Positions 35,805 to 44,519 of a stretch of DNA of 64,000 nt are shown in pieces; the first letter of the stretch is position 1; the number at the start of each line of letters is the position of its first letter. Both the position numbers and the translations under genes were made by a program. The notes below the pieces were generated by a model, which saw only the letters and a list, made by a program, of their open reading frames with translations, was not told where the DNA came from and did not search any database. Source of the stretch: Bacteroidota bacterium (GTDB taxonomy: Bacteria; Bacteroidota; Bacteroidia; AKYH767-A; 2013-40CM-41-45); assembly GCA_016720935.1 (NCBI GenBank), contig JADKJP010000002.1:1-64000 (forward strand), in the 5' to 3' direction.

Positions 35805-36584
35805 TTATTCGTCTCTCCACTCCTGACCTGTGAGCGAGAGGAATACGTCTTCCAGGTTGGCTTTTTTCACTTCTTTTTTTCTTTCAAACCCGGTTGACAC
35901 TAGTTTGTCGATCAGGTTTTCAGGAGTATCCAGTGCTATGATTTTTCCTTTTTCAACAATCGCCACACGATCACACAGACTTTCGGCTTCGTCCATGTAA
36001 TGTGTGGTAAGTACAACAGTAGTTCCTTTTTCACGTACCTGACGAATCAAATCCCAAAGGTTTCTTCTTGCCTGTGGATCCAGACCGGTAGTCGGCTCGT
36101 CAAGAAATACCACACGTGGTTTATTGATCAGCGTAGTACAAATTGAAAAACGTTGTTTTTGCCCTCCTGAAAGTTCCTTGTATTTTGATTTTGCCCTGTC
36201 TTCAAGTCCGACGAGCCTAAGCATTTCAATTGGGTCAACAGGAACATTGTAAAGTCCCGAAAAAAGCCGGAGCAGTTCCGCGAGTGTAAGGCTGGGGTAA
36301 TAACCTGCAGATTGAAGTTGGACGCCAATACTTTTCTTTATTTCTCCGGGATGATGATCAACAGAAAGGCCATCCACCATTACTTCCCCGGAAGTTTTAT
36401 CGCGCAACGTTTCGATGATTTCCAGGGTAGTTGTTTTACCGGCGCCATTGGGGCCAAGCAGACCGAAAATTTCTCCTTCGAAAACACTAAAACTGATTCC
36501 CTGCACCGCAGGAAGATCGCCATAGTGTTTCACCAGGTTTTTTACTTCAATGATTGTCTGTGTTTGCGGCACGGCAGGTAACAA
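35805..36584 (-). CDS. ABC transporter ATP-binding protein (ABC-2 exporter)
   Basis: A 259-residue ATPase. Walker A GLLGPNGAGKTTTLE (about residues 40-54), Q-loop LQSAGYYPSLT, signature LSGGQKQRFSI, Walker B RVVFLDEPTTGLDPQARR, D-loop and H-switch VVLTTHYMDEAE are all intact. The start is a TTG at 36584 or a GTG at 36572; no ATG is available. It drives the permease encoded directly downstream. DrrA/CcmA-like exporters of this type move drugs, lipids or glycans. Confidence 0.94.
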   Translation of the reverse strand: MLPAVPQTQTIIEVKNLVKHYGDLPAVQGISFSVFEGEIFGLLGPNGAGKTTTLEIIETLRDKTSGEVMVDGLSVDHHPGEIKKSIGVQLQSAGYYPSLTLAELLRLFSGLYNVPVDPIEMLRLVGLEDRAKSKYKELSGGQKQRFSICTTLINKPRVVFLDEPTTGLDPQARRNLWDLIRQVREKGTTVVLTTHYMDEAESLCDRVAIVEKGKIIALDTPENLIDKLVSTGFERKKEVKKANLEDVFLSLTGQEWRDE

Positions 36585-36652
36585 AGCGGGTTATAAACAG
36601 CAAGCGAATATCCCCCGATTCTAATCAGGATCGAATGAAGGGCGGATGAAAT

Positions 36653-36689
36653 AAAACTCATCTTCAGGATGGTCCTAAGGATGAGTTTT
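36653..36689 (-). terminator. intrinsic terminator after the LytTR regulator gene
   Basis: AAAACTCATC (36653-36662) and GATGAGTTTT (36680-36689) form a perfect 10-bp stem with an inner AGGA/TCCT pairing. On the minus strand the stem ends in TTTTATTT. It lies 46 bp past the stop of the regulator gene at 36735. Confidence 0.75.
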
Positions 36690-36734
36690 GATACGGAAAA
36701 TCGTTTTTCCCGTCAACGTTCGTTCTGCACCTTT

Positions 36735-37871
36735 TTAAAAGAGGTTCAGTCGACTCATGAGATTATCTTTATAGGATTTGCCAATCGGAATTCGGTTTCC
36801 ATCGATGATGCAGGCATTTTCCTCGAGCGCATTAATTTTCTCCAGTTGCACAATATAGGAACGATGCACACGGGCAAAATTTAATTGCGGAAGCTTCACC
36901 TCGATGTCTTTCATGGAACTATGCAGAATGAACTGTTCCTTAGAAGATGTTTTGATGATGACGTAATTGTCGAGTGCTTCTATCCAAAGAATATCCTGGA
37001 AATTCACCTTGACGAAACGAGAATCTTTTTTTACAAAGAAGCTATTGTTCGCATAGATGTTTTCGAGAAAGTTGAACAGATTTTTGTCTGTGCTTGTTTC
37101 CTGAATCGCGTCTTTCCTTCCGGGCGTAGTCATTACAAATGCGCATCCGCTGATTTTATTGTTGACGGAAAGAATCGGGAATGTATTGACCGCGACTTTA
37201 TGTTCCGCTGCTCCGTTAGAGACCGGGACTTCCGCGTCACTATCCTGTTTTTGTGCTTCACCAACAACAGTGTGAGCCAGTGTTTTGAAAACACTTTTCG
37301 TTTCGTTTCCGGAATTTTTCATTGCAATGGCAATGTCCTTGCCAAGCGCTTCCTGCTTCAAACAGCCGGTAAGTGTTTCCGCCATTTTGTTCATGAAGAT
37401 TACCTTCTCGTTAGAGTCGGTAATGATGACGGCAACTTCAAGATTATCAAGGGCTGCAGCAAAACGATTGCCTTTGTTTTGCATTTCAAGGTCCTTGGTG
37501 TATTTGTAATATGCTATTTCTATAGCTGTACGAATATCATCCTCTTCGAACGGTTTAATGATATAACCATAAGGCTCTGTGAGCTTGGCGCGATCAAGGG
37601 TGGTTTTATCAGAAAAGGCAGTTAAAAAGATAAAAGGAATCTGATAGTGTTGATGAATTTGTTCGGCAACCTGGATCCCGTCAATTTCGCTACTCTTGAG
37701 ATTGATATCAAGCAAGATTAAATCAGGGTTCAGTTTTTCTACGGAATCGAGTGCTTTTTTTCCATTTGCATACGGATCAAAAGCTTCGTAGCCAAGTTTT
37801 TTCAAAATTCGCTGAATGTCTTTCGCGACGATAATTTCGTCTTCAACGATCATGATTTTAAGTGCGGCCAT
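36735..37871 (-). CDS. response regulator REC-PAS-LytTR
   Basis: 378 residues from ATG. Receiver 1-125: ED pair in MIVEDEIIVAKDI, phosphoacceptor Asp in LILLDINLKSSEIDGI (about residue 55), Thr in FLTAFSD and Lys in YIIKPFEE. A PAS domain occupies about 135-260 (LDNLEVAVIITDSNEKVIFMNKMAETLTG). The C-terminal LytTR DNA-binding domain (about 275-378) has FFVKKDSRFVKVNFQDILWIEALDNYVII and FARVHRSYIVQLEKI. It binds DNA as a transcription regulator, probably phosphorylated by the adjacent kinase at 37957. A PAS domain between receiver and LytTR is unusual and suggests a second signal. A terminator follows. Confidence 0.93.
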   Translation of the reverse strand: MAALKIMIVEDEIIVAKDIQRILKKLGYEAFDPYANGKKALDSVEKLNPDLILLDINLKSSEIDGIQVAEQIHQHYQIPFIFLTAFSDKTTLDRAKLTEPYGYIIKPFEEDDIRTAIEIAYYKYTKDLEMQNKGNRFAAALDNLEVAVIITDSNEKVIFMNKMAETLTGCLKQEALGKDIAIAMKNSGNETKSVFKTLAHTVVGEAQKQDSDAEVPVSNGAAEHKVAVNTFPILSVNNKISGCAFVMTTPGRKDAIQETSTDKNLFNFLENIYANNSFFVKKDSRFVKVNFQDILWIEALDNYVIIKTSSKEQFILHSSMKDIEVKLPQLNFARVHRSYIVQLEKINALEENACIIDGNRIPIGKSYKDNLMSRLNLF

Positions 37872-37956
37872 AGTTTGGGTTTAATTAGACCTTGTACAAG
37901 AAAATATGGGTTTTTGTTTCCCTTTTGAATGCATCAAAAAGATAAATTGATCATTT

Positions 37957-39156
37957 TCAGGCTTTCGGATATTGAAAAGTAATTGTAAAAGCTGCTCCCC
38001 CTTCTCTGGAAACCATCAGTTCGCCATCAATTTGACTGGTAAGGGCCTGAATTAACTGCATTCCCAGGGATTCAGCATTTTCGATGGAGAAACCTTCGGG
38101 GAGCCCTATTCCATTATCTGATATTTTCATGGTTACCTTTCCATCATTCCGGCTCAATTGAATTTTTATTTCGCCTTCCATTGAATCCGGAAATGCATAT
38201 TTATACGCATTCGAAACTATTTCATTCACGAGCAATCCGCAGGGCATCGCGGTATCCATATCGAGCGAAACACGATCGGATTCAACGACAACTTTTACTC
38301 TGTCTGTTTTATCGCCATAGCTCTGATAGAGGAACCGGGAAAGCTTTTCAACGTAATCTCCGAAATCAATTTCGGTCAGTTCGTTTGCCTGATAAAACTT
38401 TTCATGAACAAGAGCCATTGAACGAACCCTGTTTTGCCCGTCTTTCACCGCCTTCAGTGTTACTTCGTCTTTTATGTAACCGGATTGCAAATTGAGCAGG
38501 CTGATGATGATCTGTAAATTGTTTTTTACACGGTGGTGAATTTCTTTTAACAGCACTTCTTTTTCCTTGAGGGATTGTTCGATCTGCTGCTGCATCTTTT
38601 TACTGGAGGTGATGTTGGTGTCAACAAGAACCAGTTTTTTCAGATTGCCATTTTCATCATAAATGGGAGTCAGCGTAGAAGAGATCCAGATATTTTCAAG
38701 GTGATGCGTTGTTACATTCGACTCAAATATTCTTGAATGTTTTTCCTTTATCGCGAGGTCCATTTCGCTGTGTATGTTAGTATACACTTGAATTTCGTCG
38801 AGTTTTTTTCCAACAACCTTCTCTTTGCTCATCCCCATTAGGCGGATAAACCCATCGTTTACCCATTCAATTTCTCCGAATGGAGCGGCAATTAAAACCG
38901 CGTTGTCGGTTCTGCTGGCAACAAGCGATAATTTTTCGAGTTCGGCATTCTTTTCAACCAGCTGCCGGGTTTTTACTTCAACGCGTTCTTCGAGTAATTT
39001 TCGGATACGACGGAAGGTTCCGCTCCTCAGTCGGAAATAGATATAAATCGTTCCACCGAACATCAGGAAACTGATGATAATCAGTGAGAGATTCCTCCAA
39101 AAAGAATCCGGGGAAACGGGAATGTTTTGCGTATCGAGGAGAATGAAAGAATACAT
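37957..39156 (-). CDS. membrane sensor histidine kinase, PAS-HisKA_2
   Basis: 399 residues from ATG. One membrane helix (about 25-45, LSLIIISFLMFGGTIYIYF), a short coiled coil, a PAS domain (about 75-185, IEWVNDGFIRLMGMSKEKVVGKK) and a HisKA_2-type phosphoacceptor helix EIHHRVKNNLQIIISLLNLQS with the predicted phosphorylated His near residue 210. The ATPase has LLVNEIVSNAYKYAFP and ISDNGIGLPEGFS. It lies 85 bp upstream of the LytTR regulator on the same strand; the two probably form a cognate pair. No large periplasmic domain exists, so sensing is likely by PAS or within the membrane. Confidence 0.92.
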   Translation of the reverse strand: MYSFILLDTQNIPVSPDSFWRNLSLIIISFLMFGGTIYIYFRLRSGTFRRIRKLLEERVEVKTRQLVEKNAELEKLSLVASRTDNAVLIAAPFGEIEWVNDGFIRLMGMSKEKVVGKKLDEIQVYTNIHSEMDLAIKEKHSRIFESNVTTHHLENIWISSTLTPIYDENGNLKKLVLVDTNITSSKKMQQQIEQSLKEKEVLLKEIHHRVKNNLQIIISLLNLQSGYIKDEVTLKAVKDGQNRVRSMALVHEKFYQANELTEIDFGDYVEKLSRFLYQSYGDKTDRVKVVVESDRVSLDMDTAMPCGLLVNEIVSNAYKYAFPDSMEGEIKIQLSRNDGKVTMKISDNGIGLPEGFSIENAESLGMQLIQALTSQIDGELMVSREGGAAFTITFQYPKA

Positions 39157-39219
39157 AAGAAAGTAGGGGGCGCAGGTCCCGCAGCCTCTTTTACTGTTCC
39201 TTCCTTAAAATGTTCTCTA

Positions 39220-39242
39220 AATTCCGTCAGAAAAACGGAATT
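39220..39242. terminator. stem-loop after the amino acid permease gene
   Basis: AATTCCGT (39220-39227) pairs perfectly with ACGGAATT (39235-39242), 19 bp past the permease stop. On the minus strand the stem is followed by TTAGAGAACATTTT, not a continuous T-run, so termination is only possible. Confidence 0.4.
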
Positions 39243-39260
39243 CGTTCGGGTTATATGGAT

Positions 39261-40709
39261 TTAAAATTTTGCTCTGGATTTTCCGTAACCAAAATAGATA
39301 ATAAAGCCAAGAGCCATCCACGCCATTAGACGCATCCATGTATCGAATGGCAGGGAAGCCATCATGAGGAAACAGGAAACCATTCCAAGTATTGGCACCA
39401 ATGGAACCCATGGTGTTTTGAATGAGCGGGGAGCGTCGGGTTGGGTCTTGCGTAAAACCAATACGCCCAAACAAACAAGGACGAATGCGAACAGGGTTCC
39501 TATGCTGGTCATCTCTCCCACAACACGAGCAGGAACAAATGCAGCGAACAGGCTTACGAACAAACAAAAGAGCAAATTGGATTTCCAGGGAGTTTTGAAT
39601 TTTTTGTGAACGGCAGAGAAAACCGGTGGTAAAAATCCATCTTTTGACATTGAAAAGAAAACGCGGGATTGTCCGAGCAACATCACCATGATCACAGAAG
39701 AATAACCAGCAAGGATTGCTAAAATGATCGCTTGTTGTAACCACACATAAGGCGTGTGAGCAATGGCAACCGCTACAGGTGCAATACCATCCTGGCCCTG
39801 AAACTCTGTATAATGCGCGAGGCCTGTCATTACGTGTGCAAAGAGAATATACAAGACTGTACAGATCGCCAGTGAAACCAGGATACCGATTGGCATATCC
39901 CGTTTGGGATTTTTTGCCTCCTGAGCAGCCGTAGAAACCGCATCAAAACCTATGTAGGCGAAGAAAATAATACCAGCAGCTCTTACAACCCCGCTCCATC
40001 CGAATTCTCCAAAATTACCTGTATTGGCCGGTAAGTATGGCACATAGTTCTCCGGTTTAATGTATGCCCAACCAAGACTGATGAAAACAATTACGACCAA
40101 AACCTTCAGGGCTACAATGATTGAATTGACTGTTGATGATTCCTGTGTTCCGCGAACGAGGACCAATGACATGAGCACCACAATAAAAACGGCAGGCAGG
40201 TTTACCAATCCGGAAACAACCGTTCCGTCTATCAGGGTTGCCGTATCCCATGGAGACATGGTTAATTGTGCCGGGAGATGTATATTAAAATGCTCAAGAA
40301 ACTTAATAAGGTATCGTGACCAGCTAATAGAAACGGTGGCGGCACCAACAGCGTATTCCAATACCAGGTCCCAACCGATGATCCAGGCCATGAATTGACC
40401 CATGGTAGCATAAGAGTAAGTATATGCACTGCCGGCAACGGGGATCATGGATGCGAATTCGGCGTAGCAAAGTCCGGCGAAAGCGCAGGCAACCGCAGCG
40501 ATGACAAAAGAAATTGTTACAGCGGGACCGGCATTGTGAGCAGCGGCACCTCCGGTAATACTAAAAAGTCCGGCACCGATGATCGCGCCTATGCCCAGCA
40601 TTACCAGCGATCTCGCTCCAAGTGTACGCTTAAGTGTGTGCTCTCCTGTTTCGTCGGCTTCCGCGAAAAGCACTGACAATGGCTTCCGTGAAAAGTAATT
40701 AGTGGCCAT
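39261..40709 (-). CDS. APC-family amino acid permease (CAT-like)
   Basis: A 482-residue transporter with about twelve to fourteen helices. The opening RTLGARSLVMLGIGAIIGAGLFSITGGAAAHNAGPAVTISF is typical of the cationic amino acid transporter branch of the APC superfamily, with the GAIIGAGLF helix-1 motif. AGLCYAEFASMIPVAGSAYTYSYATMG and FFAYIGFDAVSTAAQEAKNPKRDMPIGI are also family marks. It imports or exchanges amino acids in the inner membrane; specificity is not resolved. It is a single gene between hairpins at 39220 and 40771 and starts at ATG. Confidence 0.93.
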   Translation of the reverse strand: MATNYFSRKPLSVLFAEADETGEHTLKRTLGARSLVMLGIGAIIGAGLFSITGGAAAHNAGPAVTISFVIAAVACAFAGLCYAEFASMIPVAGSAYTYSYATMGQFMAWIIGWDLVLEYAVGAATVSISWSRYLIKFLEHFNIHLPAQLTMSPWDTATLIDGTVVSGLVNLPAVFIVVLMSLVLVRGTQESSTVNSIIVALKVLVVIVFISLGWAYIKPENYVPYLPANTGNFGEFGWSGVVRAAGIIFFAYIGFDAVSTAAQEAKNPKRDMPIGILVSLAICTVLYILFAHVMTGLAHYTEFQGQDGIAPVAVAIAHTPYVWLQQAIILAILAGYSSVIMVMLLGQSRVFFSMSKDGFLPPVFSAVHKKFKTPWKSNLLFCLFVSLFAAFVPARVVGEMTSIGTLFAFVLVCLGVLVLRKTQPDAPRSFKTPWVPLVPILGMVSCFLMMASLPFDTWMRLMAWMALGFIIYFGYGKSRAKF

Positions 40710-40770
40710 AAATTTAGAGACGGGTTTTTAATGATGTGATGCAATGTATTATAAAAATGATTGAAAACAA

Positions 40771-40804
40771 AAACACCCCGCTTCCTATCGGAAGCGGGGT
40801 GTTT
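40771..40804 (-). terminator. strong intrinsic terminator after the TPR gene
   Basis: A perfect 15-bp stem (AAACACCCCGCTTCC, 40771-40785, with its complement at 40790-40804) and a four-base loop TATC. T-runs flank it on both strands, so it can work in both directions. It lies 17 bp past the end of the Exb-TonB-PstS-TPR operon, which it most probably ends. Confidence 0.92.
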
Positions 40805-40821
40805 TTTTTAACAAGGGGCCT

Positions 40822-42513
40822 TTATCGATTACCTGTGCGGCCTTCCAATTGGTCAATTGCTTTCTGAATACTTTTCTTCTCTTCGGGATCCAGTGGAAGC
40901 TCTATTTTCTTTTTAAGATAAATCAGGGCGTTTTCATTATCCTTTTTCAGGATATAATAATAGGCCAGATATCCGTAAGCGTCCGCAAGACCTGATTGGT
41001 ATTTTGATGGATTTGCTGAATCAGCGATGGCCAGTTCAATGTATTTTTCAAAATACGGTTTCGCCATTCCTTCTTCGGAAGTGCTGTCGATATGTGTACA
41101 CGCTTTTGCTCTCCACAACCATCCACTCGCGTACTTCGGAGATAGTTCGTTGACTTTGGAGAAGGCAGTATCAGCCGGGACAAACTGTGTATTGAAATAA
41201 TAGGACCTGCCAAGGTTGAAATAGTCGGCAACTTTGATGTCTTTTCCTGTGGCGATTTTTTCTTCAAGGACAGCAGCCGCTTCCGCGTATTTCTTCAGCT
41301 TGTAATACGAGTTTGAAATTTCGCTCAGGAGATCCGTACGGTTTGGGTCAATAACATATGCTTTTCGAAGCTGAATGATTCCCAAAGAATCCTGGTTACT
41401 GGCGATGAGCAGCTTTCCATAATATTCATAATCCACCGCTGTTCTTTTATCGTCGGGAAGAATATCAAACAAGGTGTTTACTGACTCAAGACCTTTCGCA
41501 AATTCTTTTGTTTCGTAATAACAATAGGAGAACACACGCAACATCGTAAGGTTTTTTGGATCACACTTTTGTTGCGCTTGTGAAAGCTCGCCAATTGCTC
41601 CGGTATAATCTTTACTTAAATAAAGGAATGAAGCATAGCGAATGCGTGCACCACAATTGTTTTTAGAGAGCTCAAGGTATTTTCTATAGTTCTCTTTTGC
41701 TTTTTCGAGTTTGCCAAGCTTAAAGTTTGTTTCACCAAGTTCACGGTAAGCCGGAGCATATTCAGGGGAAATAGCGATTGCGTTTTCAAATTCAATCGCT
41801 GCTCCATCATAATTCGTTGAGCGTTTGTAAAGGCGACCTTTGCTCACAACAGTTCGGGCAGAATTTTTATTGAGGTCAAGTGCTTTGTTGTAATAATCAG
41901 CCGCGAGTGTACCGTTGTTTTGTTCGGCATAAATATCTCCGTACAAAATCTGGATATCCGGATTCTTCGGTTCAATGCTAACCGCTTTATCCAACAGTGT
42001 TTTCGCTTTGTCAAGATTTTTGTTTTTCAAATGGACCAAAGCGTCCGCGATTTCGATGTAGACGGTGGCGCTCTTCTGAGGGGCTGCCAATTCAACTTCG
42101 TTTAAAAGCGTCGTCGCGGTGTTCACATTATTTTGTGCCTGATCCGCACGCGCTTTCAGCTCGGCATTTCCCGGTTCGCGTGCGCTTGCCGCTTTTGCTT
42201 CCGGTAAGCTAATGGCGTTGAGGAGCACTTTTGCTGTTCCGATTTTAAGAAGGAGATTTGTCGGATCCTGTTCTCTGCCTTTGTTAAAGATAATTGATGC
42301 TGAATCAGGGTTGTCGCTCAGTAACAAGTTCTCACCAAAATAATAATAGTTCAATCCGTTTGCCGGCTCTCTTGAAATAAGTGCTTTATACACTTCGGTC
42401 GCGGATTCGTATTGTTCGTTTTCAGTTAGTTTTCTTGCCTCATCGAGTGTTTGTGCTGTGAGCGCAAGTCCTGTTCCAACCAAAAAATAAAACAGAATGA
42501 TCGTTTTTTTCAT
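40822..42513 (-). CDS. periplasmic tetratricopeptide repeat protein
   Basis: 563 residues from the ATG at 42513 (MKKTIILFYFLVGTGLALTAQ signal peptide); the longer frame starts at a TTG. After the signal, TPR-like helical pairs run nearly to the end: ENEQYESATEVYKALISREPANG, KNLDKAKTLLDKAVSIEPKNP, NYDGAAIEFENAIAISPEYAPAYRELGE, KKYAEAAAVLEEKI. About twelve units are visible. It is the last gene of the ExbB-ExbD-ExbD-TonB operon, 5 bp after the PstS-like gene, and is probably a periplasmic scaffold for that complex. Its partner is unknown. Confidence 0.9.
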   Translation of the reverse strand: MKKTIILFYFLVGTGLALTAQTLDEARKLTENEQYESATEVYKALISREPANGLNYYYFGENLLLSDNPDSASIIFNKGREQDPTNLLLKIGTAKVLLNAISLPEAKAASAREPGNAELKARADQAQNNVNTATTLLNEVELAAPQKSATVYIEIADALVHLKNKNLDKAKTLLDKAVSIEPKNPDIQILYGDIYAEQNNGTLAADYYNKALDLNKNSARTVVSKGRLYKRSTNYDGAAIEFENAIAISPEYAPAYRELGETNFKLGKLEKAKENYRKYLELSKNNCGARIRYASFLYLSKDYTGAIGELSQAQQKCDPKNLTMLRVFSYCYYETKEFAKGLESVNTLFDILPDDKRTAVDYEYYGKLLIASNQDSLGIIQLRKAYVIDPNRTDLLSEISNSYYKLKKYAEAAAVLEEKIATGKDIKVADYFNLGRSYYFNTQFVPADTAFSKVNELSPKYASGWLWRAKACTHIDSTSEEGMAKPYFEKYIELAIADSANPSKYQSGLADAYGYLAYYYILKKDNENALIYLKKKIELPLDPEEKKSIQKAIDQLEGRTGNR

Positions 42514-42518
42514 TTTAT

Positions 42519-43475
42519 TCAAGAATTGACTTTAATAATCCGTATTGGCATTGTTGCCGGCAGCATTCCCATCAAACGCACGAGGCGTTGTCCCTGATCG
42601 CCGACCGCGAAGGAAGCAAAGCCTGTGCCAAGACCGTTTCTGCTCTCACGGATAACAATTAAAACGTCACGGATAAATGGATATTGTTTGAGTGCAATGT
42701 AAGCCTGATAGGGCTTATAATATTCTTTTTCGAGTGTTGTATCCGCCGAAGAAACCTCTACAACTTTCACCTTTTGGAGGAATGCGTTGACTTGCGCATC
42801 GTCTTTATCGCTGATCCAATTCACACTCACAACTCCGAGCGCATGAGGATTTTTGCTTACATATTCAATTACATCCGCATTGGAGTTTGTGGCGGACCAA
42901 TTTTGTGGAAGCGGAGTTTTCAGATGAAATGTTTCTTTCAGATAGCGGGAATTACTCGAACCGTTGTTATCAAAAACAATACGGATCGAATCAAGTTTTG
43001 ATTTCGGGTTAAGTTGTTTCCAGGTTTGTGTTTGTCCTGAAAACATTTTACCGGCCTGTTCGAATGTAATTAGTGTATCCGGGTTATCCGGATTTGTCAC
43101 TAAGGCTACAGCGTCAATGGCAAGTTTGTTCACTCTTGGAATTATTTTTCTTCCGTCAAAATATGCGGACTCGTCTTTGTTCAAAGGTCTGGCAACTACC
43201 GCTAGTCTGACGGAATCATTTTTCATCAATTCATTGAACACATCTGCTTCAGGAAGGTATTTGACGCGAATGTTCGCGTACTTGTAAATTTTCATGAAGG
43301 TGTCGATCTGCACCTGGAGTAATGGTTTGTAGGATTCATCGACAAGGATCAGGATGTCTCCTGAGGTCGGCGTATCGGTATATTCCGGTTTTTTGGAATC
43401 CGAGGAACAGGAAAAAGAAAATACGGAGCCGATGACGGCAAGCAAAAGCAGATTTATTTTAAAACTGGATTTCAT
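42519..43475 (-). CDS. PstS-like substrate-binding lipoprotein
   Basis: 318 residues from ATG. Lipoprotein signal with lipobox VFSFSC near residue 23. The mature protein has the PBP fold of phosphate-binding PstS proteins: SGDILILVDESYKPLLQVQIDTF, MKNDSVRLAVVARPLNKDE, LAIDAVALVTNPDNP, ITFEQAGKMFSGQTQTWKQL and FDNNGSSNSRYLKE. The Ser/Gly-rich NNGSSNSR could contact an oxyanion. No pstC, pstA or pstB is nearby; the gene is embedded in an ExbBD/TonB operon instead, so a role in that complex rather than in a phosphate ABC importer is likely. Confidence 0.85.
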   Translation of the reverse strand: MKSSFKINLLLLAVIGSVFSFSCSSDSKKPEYTDTPTSGDILILVDESYKPLLQVQIDTFMKIYKYANIRVKYLPEADVFNELMKNDSVRLAVVARPLNKDESAYFDGRKIIPRVNKLAIDAVALVTNPDNPDTLITFEQAGKMFSGQTQTWKQLNPKSKLDSIRIVFDNNGSSNSRYLKETFHLKTPLPQNWSATNSNADVIEYVSKNPHALGVVSVNWISDKDDAQVNAFLQKVKVVEVSSADTTLEKEYYKPYQAYIALKQYPFIRDVLIVIRESRNGLGTGFASFAVGDQGQRLVRLMGMLPATMPIRIIKVNS

Positions 43476-43489
43476 GATCCGCGGGATAA

Positions 43490-43693
43490 TTACATTCTTC
43501 CTCTAAACAATTTATTGGCTCTCCAGATGGCATAGGCAAGAAAAACAGATCCCAAAATAACCCTGTTCAACCTGGCCAGATCAAAGGGAGCCCAAACAAA
43601 TATCAGGATTATTCCCGCAAGGGCATAGACTAAAATCATGAGGACGCTAAAAAAAAAACGAAATCTGTCCGCAAATGATTTGCGCTCGTCCAT
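43490..43693 (-). CDS. small two-helix membrane protein of the Exb-TonB operon
   Basis: 67 residues from ATG. A charged N-terminus (MDERKSFADRFRF) is followed by two hydrophobic helices, FFSVLMILVYALAGIILIFVW and LNRVILGSVFLAYAIW, and a basic tail KLFRGRM. No family is recognised. It lies 17 bp after tonB and 14 bp before the PstS-like gene on the same strand, so it is an operon member and not a chance frame. It may stabilise the energising complex; that is inference. Confidence 0.75.
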   Translation of the reverse strand: MDERKSFADRFRFFFSVLMILVYALAGIILIFVWAPFDLARLNRVILGSVFLAYAIWRANKLFRGRM

Positions 43694-43710
43694 TCTATAA
43701 GTGCAGAGGA

Positions 43711-44508
43711 TTATTTCAGGGTAAAATTAACCGGCAGGTTGTATTGAACCTGTACGTTCCGGCCATTCTGACGACCCGGTTTCCAATCGGGCATGGATCT
43801 GACGACGCGTAACGCTTCTTCGTCACAACCGCCCTGAATTCCGCGCAGCACCTTTGCTTCTTTGATTTTGCCGTCTTTATCCACAACAAAGGTAACATAC
43901 ACCCGTCCCTGGATGCCATTTTCACGAGCAACGGGAGGGTATTTGATGTTTCTTTGCAGATATTCGAAGAGTTTTTCTTCGCCTCCTGGGAATGTTGGCA
44001 TTTCCTCAACTACGGTAAAGACCTTGCCTTCGTCCGGGTCGGCAACAACAGGGTTTTCGGGCGGTAAATCCACGATGTCTTTAGATCCCTCTTGTGTTTG
44101 CGTTGAAACCTGAATGTCTTTAACCTCTTCCTGTGTTGGCGGAGGCTCTTGGGCTTCTTCGTCTTTTACAACTTTTGGAGGGGTAAATTTGATCGTTTGT
44201 TGAACAGGGGGTGGAGGAATAACAGGTGGGGGTGGAGGAGTGGTCTTGTCAATTGGTGGTGGTTCAGCGAGTGTTACAACTTCTGTAACCGCAGTCTTGC
44301 TGCTCAATTTTACTTTTGAAAGCACCTCTAACAATTTGGGTACACCAACAATCACGACAATACCGGCAACAGAATACAACAGCGCCATAAGTACTCTCCG
44401 CTGATATTTCTTGCGGATAACATAGGCACCGTATTCTTTATTACGTTCGGCAAATACCAGTTCTACCCGCTCAGGGTTCACTGCATTGTCCCATCCAAGA
44501 ATTCTCAT
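43711..44508 (-). CDS. tonB: TonB energy transducer
   Basis: 265 residues from ATG. A cytoplasmic N-terminus of about 38 residues (VFAERNKEYGAYVIRKKYQRR, the form usual in Bacteroidota) is followed by one helix (VLMALLYSVAGIVVIVGVPKLL), a proline-rich spacer (PPPPVIPPPPVQQT) and the TonB C-terminal domain: MPTFPGGEEKLFEYLQRNIKYPPVARENGIQGRVYVTFVVDKDGKI to NLPVNFTLK. It links the proton motive force, through ExbB/ExbD, to outer membrane receptors such as the one at 26047. It lies 11 bp after an exbD gene. Confidence 0.95.
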   Translation of the reverse strand: MRILGWDNAVNPERVELVFAERNKEYGAYVIRKKYQRRVLMALLYSVAGIVVIVGVPKLLEVLSKVKLSSKTAVTEVVTLAEPPPIDKTTPPPPPVIPPPPVQQTIKFTPPKVVKDEEAQEPPPTQEEVKDIQVSTQTQEGSKDIVDLPPENPVVADPDEGKVFTVVEEMPTFPGGEEKLFEYLQRNIKYPPVARENGIQGRVYVTFVVDKDGKIKEAKVLRGIQGGCDEEALRVVRSMPDWKPGRQNGRNVQVQYNLPVNFTLK

Positions 44509-44519
44509 TCTATACAGAA

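Noticed and set aside
36885..37625. 246-residue open frame on the plus strand opposite the LytTR regulator
   Set aside because: It is antisense to a gene with clear REC, PAS and LytTR motifs; its translation is Phe/Arg/Cys rich with no recognisable domain, typical of a shadow frame.
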